Assembly: GCA_019911985.1 (NCBI GenBank)
Contig: JAIOJO010000522.1
Coordinates: forward strand, 1-20,668
DNA: 20,668 bases
Direction: 5' to 3'
Origin: Sulfuricellaceae bacterium
Lineage (GTDB): Bacteria > Pseudomonadota > Gammaproteobacteria > Burkholderiales > UBA9220
The notes beneath the pieces were generated by a model. The model was not told where the DNA came from. It worked only from the letters and a program-made list of their open reading frames with translations, and did no database searches. The translations under genes were made by a program, and so were the position numbers. Positions 16,320 to 20,668 of this stretch are shown piece after piece (positions within the stretch are counted from its first letter, which is position 1; each line of letters opens with the position of its first letter).

Positions 16320-16691
16320 ATGAACTTAGACGAATTGAAACAAACCGTGGTCGACGCCCTGGAAGACATTAAAGCCAAGGATATCGAGGTGATGGACGTC
16401 TCGCATCTGACCAGCATGACCGAATGCATGATCGTCGCCAGCGCCGATTCCAACCGCCAGACCCGCGCGCTGGCCAACCATGTGCAAGAGAAGGTGAAGG
16501 AAAAGGGCGGGGCCATTCTGGGAAAAGAGGGTGAAGCCGCGGGCGAATGGGTGCTGCTCGACCTGGGCGAGGTGGTCGTCCACGTCATGCATCCGGCGGT
16601 ACGCCAATACTACAACCTGGAAGAGCTGTGGGGCGGCCAGTCGGGGCACCTTACCGAAATCAGGTCGCGCCCGGCGGTACCTAAGGAATGA
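16320..16691 (+). CDS. rsfS: Ribosomal silencing factor RsfS
   Basis: Binds large-subunit protein uL14 and blocks joining of the ribosomal subunits in poor nutrient conditions. It has 123 residues. Family sequence includes VVDALEDIKAKDIEVMDV near the start, SNRQTRALANHV, and GEWVLLDLGEVVVHVMHPAVRQYYNLEELW in the second half. It starts 6 bases after the nadD stop with a GAGAGA purine tract, and its stop overlaps the rlmH start (ATGA at 16688-16691). The nadD-rsfS-rlmH order is widely conserved. Confidence 0.97.
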   Translation: MNLDELKQTVVDALEDIKAKDIEVMDVSHLTSMTECMIVASADSNRQTRALANHVQEKVKEKGGAILGKEGEAAGEWVLLDLGEVVVHVMHPAVRQYYNLEELWGGQSGHLTEIRSRPAVPKE

Positions 16692-17158
16692 GGCTGTTTA
16701 TCCTAGCGGTGGGCAACAAAATGCCGGACTGGGTAAGCGAAGGTTTCAACGAATACGTCAAACGCATGCCGCGCGAACTGAAAATCGAACTGCTCGAAAT
16801 CAAGCCGGAAAAACGCAGCGAAACCAAAGCCACCGCGGCGATCCTGGAGGCGGAGCGGGAGCGCATCGCCGCCGTGCTGCCCGCGAACAGCGAAATCGTG
16901 GCGCTGGACGAGCGCGGCAAAAACCTGAGTACCGTGGAGCTTGCCGAGGCCCTGGAAGGATGGCAGCGTGAGGGCCGCAACGTGGCGTTTGTCATCGGCG
17001 GAGCGGACGGCCTGCACGCCGGCATCAAGCAAGGCGCCGGCAGCCTGCTTGCCTTATCGCGCATGACCTTGCCGCATGGCCTGGCGCGTATTTTCCTGGC
17101 GGAGCAGTTGTACCGCGCCATGAGCATTTTACGCCATCACCCCTACCATCGCGCTTGA
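16688..17158 (+). CDS. rlmH: 23S rRNA (pseudouridine-1915-N3)-methyltransferase RlmH
   Basis: SPOUT-class methyltransferase acting on pseudouridine 1915 in helix 69 of 23S rRNA in the assembled ribosome. It has 156 residues, the standard size. The knotted SAM-binding site is seen as VIGGADGLH (residues 102-110), followed by LSRMTLPHGLARIFLAEQLYRA and the near-invariant C-terminus HHPYHRA. It is coupled to rsfS by the ATGA overlap. Confidence 0.98.
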   Translation: MRLFILAVGNKMPDWVSEGFNEYVKRMPRELKIELLEIKPEKRSETKATAAILEAERERIAAVLPANSEIVALDERGKNLSTVELAEALEGWQREGRNVAFVIGGADGLHAGIKQGAGSLLALSRMTLPHGLARIFLAEQLYRAMSILRHHPYHRA

Positions 17159-17160
17159 CT

Positions 17161-17781
17161 ATGGCTACCGGGTCCAATCGTATCTACTTGGTATCGCGTT
17201 CGCCGCGGCGGCGGGAATTGCTCAAGCAAATCGGCATCGTTCCCGAACCGCTGCTGCTGCGCAGCGATCTGTTGCGGCCTGCCGATGTAGACGAAACGCC
17301 GTATTCCGGCGAGCCGGTGGAAGACTATGTGCGCCGCATCGCCCGCGCCAAGGCGGAAACGGGCTGGGCGCATTTGCTGCAGCGCCGCCTGCCGAAATTG
17401 CCGATCCTGGCGGCGGATACCACCATCGGCCTGGACGGCGAAATTATCGGCAAACCGGACGACCGCGAACACGCCGAAGCCATTTTACGCCGCCTCTCGG
17501 GCCGGATGCATGAAGTGCTGACCTGCGTGACGATGGTTCAAGACGAGCACATCGAGGAACGCCTGGCCGTCAGCCGCGTCGAATTCAAGGCGCTGAGCGA
17601 GGACGAAATCAAGCGCTACGCGGCCAGCGGCGAACCTTTCGACAAGGCTGGCGCCTACGCCATCCAGGGCTTGGCGGCGATCTTCGTGGCGCGCCTGGAG
17701 GGCAGCTATTCCGGGGTCATGGGCTTGCCGCTCTTCGAGACGGCCCAACTGCTGGAACTCTTCGGCGTGGAGCATTTGTGA
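17161..17781 (+). CDS. maf: Maf-family nucleoside triphosphate pyrophosphatase (YhdE-type)
   Basis: Hydrolyses non-canonical or surplus nucleoside triphosphates to monophosphates; the YhdE branch acts on dTTP and UTP. It has 206 residues. The Maf signature SRSPRRRELL is at 12-21, AADTTI has the catalytic Asp86 followed by GEIIGKP, and the C-terminal IQGLAAIFVARLEGSYSGVM and GLPLFET match the YhdE branch better than YceF. I chose ATG 17161, two bases after the rlmH stop; TTG 17155 is also in frame and overlaps that stop. The stop overlaps the rng start (GTGA). Confidence 0.94.
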   Translation: MATGSNRIYLVSRSPRRRELLKQIGIVPEPLLLRSDLLRPADVDETPYSGEPVEDYVRRIARAKAETGWAHLLQRRLPKLPILAADTTIGLDGEIIGKPDDREHAEAILRRLSGRMHEVLTCVTMVQDEHIEERLAVSRVEFKALSEDEIKRYAASGEPFDKAGAYAIQGLAAIFVARLEGSYSGVMGLPLFETAQLLELFGVEHL

Positions 17782-19229
17782 GCAACGAAATCCTGATCAA
17801 CCTCACCCCCCAGGAAACCCGCGTCGCGGTGATGGAGCAAGGGGCCGCCCAGGAGCTGCATATCGAGCGGGAAAGCGCGCGGGGCCTGGTGGGCAATATT
17901 TACTTGGGCAAGGTATGCCGCGTCCTGCCCGGCATGCAGTCCGCCTTTGTCGATATCGGCTTGGACCGGGCGGCGTTTCTGCACGTGGCGGATATCTGGC
18001 AGACGATTCCGAACGGCGAACAAAAACCCATCGAAAAACTCGTGCACGAGGGGCAGAGCCTGCTGGTCCAGGTTTTCAAGGACCCGCTCGGCAGCAAGGG
18101 CGCGCGCTTGTCCACCCAGGTCAGCATCGCCGGCCGTTTCCTGGTGTATTTGCCGCAGGAATCCCACATCGGCATCTCCCAGCGCATCGAGGACGAAGCC
18201 GAGCGCGGCTTGTTGCGCAGCCGCTTGCAGCAACTGCTGCCGCCGGATGACAAGGGCGGCTACATTATCCGCACCGTGGCGGAGAATGCCACCGAGCAGG
18301 AATTGCGCGCGGACGTCGAATACTTGCATAAATTGTGGCAGGACATCCGCCAGACCGCCAAAACCGCGGCGCAAAAAACCATGCTCTACCAGGATCTGAG
18401 CTTGGCGCTGCGGGTGCTGCGGGATTTCGTCAACGACCAAACGACCCAGGTGATTGTGGACTCCCGCGAGACCGTGCAGAAAATGCAGGAGTTCGCGCGC
18501 AATTTTATCGGCAACGCGCTGGATAAAATCGAGCATTACACCGGCGCGCGTCCGCTTTTCGATTTGCATGGGGTCGAGGAAGAAATCGAACGCGCCTTGG
18601 CGCGCAAGGTGATGCTGAAATCGGGCGGCTATTTGATTATCGATCAGACCGAGGCCTTGACCACCATAGACGTGAATACCGGCGGCTTCGTCGGCGGCCG
18701 CAGCTTCGACGACACGATTTTCAAAACCAATCTGGAAGCGGCCCAGACCATTGCCCACCAACTGCGCTTGCGCAATTTGGGCGGCATCATCATCGTCGAT
18801 TTCATCGACATGGACAGCCCGGATCACCAGACGGCGGTGCTGGAAGAATTCAAGCGCGCCTTGGCCAAGGACCGCACCCGCATGACGGTCAACGGTTTTT
18901 CCTCGCTAGGCCTGGTGGAAATGACCCGCAAGCGCACCCGCGAAAGCCTGGAGCATGTGCTGTGCGAGCAATGCCCGACTTGCCAGGGACGCGGCGCGCT
19001 GAAAACGGCGCAGACCGTCTGCTACGAAATCCTCCGCGAGCTGTTGCGCGAGGCACGCCAATTCAACGCCCGCGAATACCGCATCCTCGCCTCCCAGCAA
19101 GTGATCGACCTCTACCTGGACGAAGAATCGCAAAGCCTGGCCCAACTCTCCGAGTTCATCGGCAAGCCGATTTCGCTGCAGGTGGAAAGCACCTATAGCC
19201 AGGAACAGTACGATATCGTTTTGATGTGA
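17778..19229 (+). CDS. rng: Ribonuclease G
   Basis: Single-strand-specific endoribonuclease that matures the 5' end of 16S rRNA and takes part in mRNA decay. It has 483 residues, matching RNase G (about 489) and lacking the long C-terminal scaffold of RNase E. The S1 RNA-binding region is at about 36-118 (YLGKVCRVLPGMQSAFVDIG). The catalytic metal aspartates are Asp298 in TTIDVNTG and Asp341 in IIIVDFIDM. The zinc-link motif CPTC is at 399-402. The start is GTG 17778 within GTGA, overlapping the maf stop. The maf-rng pairing is common in Proteobacteria. It ends the operon; a GC-rich hairpin follows at once. Confidence 0.97.
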   Translation: MSNEILINLTPQETRVAVMEQGAAQELHIERESARGLVGNIYLGKVCRVLPGMQSAFVDIGLDRAAFLHVADIWQTIPNGEQKPIEKLVHEGQSLLVQVFKDPLGSKGARLSTQVSIAGRFLVYLPQESHIGISQRIEDEAERGLLRSRLQQLLPPDDKGGYIIRTVAENATEQELRADVEYLHKLWQDIRQTAKTAAQKTMLYQDLSLALRVLRDFVNDQTTQVIVDSRETVQKMQEFARNFIGNALDKIEHYTGARPLFDLHGVEEEIERALARKVMLKSGGYLIIDQTEALTTIDVNTGGFVGGRSFDDTIFKTNLEAAQTIAHQLRLRNLGGIIIVDFIDMDSPDHQTAVLEEFKRALAKDRTRMTVNGFSSLGLVEMTRKRTRESLEHVLCEQCPTCQGRGALKTAQTVCYEILRELLREARQFNAREYRILASQQVIDLYLDEESQSLAQLSEFIGKPISLQVESTYSQEQYDIVLM

Positions 19230-19235
19230 GCTTGC

Positions 19236-19257
19236 GGCCTGCCTGCACAGGCAGGCC
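19236..19257 (+). terminator. GC-rich hairpin after rng, probable transcript end or 3' stabiliser
   Basis: The perfect 10-base arms GGCCTGCCTG (19236-19245) and CAGGCAGGCC (19248-19257) begin 7 bases after the rng stop. The following bases, GTCGTTCCCC, do not form a U-tract. It is therefore not a textbook intrinsic terminator, although its place at the end of the operon suggests a role at the 3' end. Confidence 0.45.
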
Positions 19258-19396
19258 GTCGTTCCCCATGCCGCTTTCCTCGGGCGTAAATCCTGCCGGC
19301 AAGCATTAAGCTCCCTTTAGGGTAAGGCTGAAATAATGCCTGCCATGGGGCCGCGCGCGCCTCCTCATTTACTTTTGCCGCAAGGAGAATCCGAGC

Positions 19397-19558
19397 ATGT
19401 ATACGAAGCAATTTCTAGCCTTATCCGCCGCCTCCGCTGCTCTCGACACCCTCCACCCGCTCCGCGTTCATGCCGAAGCCGTCATCCCCAAGCCGCTACG
19501 CCGTTGCTTGGGCGTCTACCCTCGGATGTATGCGGCTACTATGCCGGGTCCAAGTTAG
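19397..19558 (+). CDS. Possible small ORF, 53 residues, signal-peptide-like start; may be a gene remnant
   Basis: This lies in the 452-base gap between rng and the YeiH-type gene (19230-19681). ATG 19397 has AAGGAG (19382-19387) about 9 bases upstream, a good ribosome site. The product begins MYTKQFLALSAASAAL and has VHAEA near residues 24-28, which resembles a signal peptide with an Ala-x-Ala-type cleavage site, although the hydrophobic core is broken by Asp17 and His20. After that the chain is short and shows no recognisable domain, so it could be the start of a decayed exported-protein gene or chance. I know of no homologue. Confidence 0.3.
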   Translation: MYTKQFLALSAASAALDTLHPLRVHAEAVIPKPLRRCLGVYPRMYAATMPGPS

Positions 19559-19602
19559 TACATTTGTACCGTATTTACTTCGTGTAAATTTGCTCTTATA
19601 GT
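19558..19602 (+). promoter_or_regulatory. Promoter of the YeiH-type gene with overlapping inverted repeats
   Basis: The -35-like TTTACT (19574-19579, 4 of 6) and -10 TATAGT (19597-19602, 5 of 6) are 17 bases apart. An inverted repeat ATTTAC-TTCGT-GTAAAT (19573-19589) covers the -35 box, and a second one, GTACA-TT-TGTAC (19558-19569), lies just upstream. Repeats in this place are typical operator positions; the regulator is unknown. Confidence 0.55.
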
Positions 19603-19616
19603 CAAGCCACAAAAAA

Positions 19617-19628
19617 TATTTATAAATA
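19617..19628. repeat. AT-only 12-base perfect palindrome in the transporter leader
   Basis: TATTTATAAATA reads the same on both strands. It sits in an AT-rich stretch (19610-19640) between the proposed promoter and the transporter start, in otherwise GC-rich DNA. It could be a second operator or simply low-complexity leader sequence. Confidence 0.4.
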
Positions 19629-19681
19629 CATAAAAAAACATGGAGTTCAACACCCGTAGTTCATACCAACAAGGAGGCAAT

Positions 19682-20668
19682 ATGAGTAGCGAAAACATTG
19701 AGGGCGCCCATATCACAACCCAAGATTCGTGGAACGAAAGCGGCGAATCGGCCAAGGCACGCAGACCAAGCTGGCGGGATCTATATCTGAAGGAGGATTG
19801 GTGGGCGATTTGGATCGGCATCGGCATCATGGCCATCGCCGTCCTGCTGTTCTACAGCGGCAATACGTTTCTCAAATCGCTGGCCATCAATCCCGGGGGG
19901 CTGAAATGGACGTCGTTCGGGCAACTGGCCGACCACTTCTTTCAACATGCCGGAATGTATTCCCTCCAGTTCGTCACGTGGCTCGTGCTTTTCGGCGCCA
20001 CCACCCGCCTCATGGGGGTGAAGCTTTCCGAGTTTGTGCCCTCGTTCATCTTCCTCTATGCCCTTTCGATCGTTATGTTCTCGATCGCCGGATGGGCGAA
20101 TGCGGCCAAGTTTAATCTGGAACCGCCCTTGGTCGCGCTGATCGTGGGCCTGATCCTGGCCAACTTCACCAACTTGCCGCGCTGGATGGACGCCGCATTC
20201 CGGGTAGAGTACTTCATCAAACTCGGTATTGTGCTCCTCGGAGCCACCTTTCCCATTACGCTGGTGCTCACGGCCGGGCCGGTAGCCATCGGCCAGGCGA
20301 CCATTATTTCCTTGGTCACTTGCACGACCATTTATCTCCTTGCCACCCGGTTGTTCGGCCTGGATCGCAAGCTGGCCGCCGTGCTAGGCGTGGGCGGATC
20401 GGTTTGCGGGGTGTCGGCATCGATGGCGATCTCGGCTTCGGTGGGGGCGAAGAAAGACCACCTCTACACCTCGGTGACTTTGGTGGTGGGTTGGGCGCTG
20501 GTAATGATCCTCGTTCTGCCCTTCATTTCACGCGCCTTGGGGCTTTCCGCCGGGGTCGCGGGCGCTTGGATCGGTACCTCCGAATTTGCGGATGCCGCCG
20601 GTTTCGCCGCAGCGAGTGCCTACGGCAAGATGGCCGGCAACGAAGATGCGGCGATCAAGGCTTTCACC
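19682..20668 (+). CDS. YeiH-family (UPF0324) putative sulfate exporter, 3' truncated by window
   Basis: Multi-spanning inner-membrane protein of the YeiH/UPF0324 family, annotated by others as putative sulfate exporters; the substrate is not firmly known. 329 residues are visible and the frame is still open at the window end. A hydrophilic N-terminus of about 40 residues precedes the first membrane span (about 41-58). Family marks are ALIVGLILANFTNLP, the KLGIVLLGATFP segment, GGSVCGVSA at 238-246 and WIGTSEFADAAGF near 296-308. ATG 19682 has a strong AAGGAGG about 6 bases upstream. The last motif differs from the GTSxHxVAQVVAA form I remember for YeiH, which suggests a divergent subgroup. 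It is transcribed alone from its own promoter as far as can be seen. Confidence 0.85.
   Translation, partial: MSSENIEGAHITTQDSWNESGESAKARRPSWRDLYLKEDWWAIWIGIGIMAIAVLLFYSGNTFLKSLAINPGGLKWTSFGQLADHFFQHAGMYSLQFVTWLVLFGATTRLMGVKLSEFVPSFIFLYALSIVMFSIAGWANAAKFNLEPPLVALIVGLILANFTNLPRWMDAAFRVEYFIKLGIVLLGATFPITLVLTAGPVAIGQATIISLVTCTTIYLLATRLFGLDRKLAAVLGVGGSVCGVSASMAISASVGAKKDHLYTSVTLVVGWALVMILVLPFISRALGLSAGVAGAWIGTSEFADAAGFAAASAYGKMAGNEDAAIKAFT

Noticed and set aside
19555..19836. 93-residue open frame on the - strand across the transporter promoter and start
   Set aside because: Antisense to the transporter N-terminus, crosses its promoter and leader, and has no similarity I recognise.

Overview
The window is about 20.7 kb of GC-rich (roughly 60%+) chromosomal DNA, most consistent with a diazotrophic Pseudomonadota of beta- or gammaproteobacterial type. 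The reasons are the tail of a fixABCX electron-transfer cluster at the left edge, and a core block in the order leuS, lptE, holA, proA, nadD, rsfS, rlmH, maf, rng. I cannot assign a genus. There are no rRNA or tRNA genes, no insertion sequences and no CRISPR array.

Layout. 1-3204 (+): the 3' part of fixC, then fixX (4-base overlap), then kup only 26 bases later. 3205-3590: a long leader with a good promoter and several hairpins ahead of mgtA (3591-6356, +), a P-type Mg2+ ATPase. 6379-8340 (-): a fructosamine-kinase-family gene, then a two-gene unit of a small uncharacterised protein and a ParA/MinD-like ATPase. An intrinsic terminator that works only on the + strand lies between the kinase and the ATPase. 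8341-8523 is a divergent promoter region. 8524-19229 (+) is a long, nearly gap-free housekeeping operon: leucyl-tRNA synthetase, a DNA methyltransferase plus a type II restriction endonuclease, the LPS-assembly lipoprotein LptE, DNA polymerase III delta, ProA, NadD, RsfS, RlmH, Maf and RNase G. 19230-19681 is an AT-richer intergenic stretch with a GC-rich hairpin, one possible 53-residue ORF and a good promoter overlapped by inverted repeats. 19682-20668 (+) is the 5' part of a YeiH-type (UPF0324) membrane transporter cut by the window end.

How the genes work together. FixABCX bifurcates electrons from NADH toward ferredoxin/flavodoxin for nitrogenase. Kup and MgtA import K+ and Mg2+. The leuS-rng block combines translation (leuS, rsfS, rlmH), outer membrane assembly (lptE), replication (holA), NAD and proline synthesis (nadD, proA), nucleotide-pool cleaning (maf) and RNA processing (rng).

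The most striking feature is the restriction-modification pair (11143-12712) sitting inside the leuS-lptE junction. It has lower GC than its neighbours. The methylase and endonuclease genes overlap by 14 bases, and the endonuclease stop overlaps the start of essential lptE (ATGA). Other points worth checking are the mgtA leader, the possible very long antisense 3' end of the mgtA transcript, the small-protein/ATPase pair and the operator-like repeats ahead of the YeiH-type gene. I found no clearly new multi-gene system.
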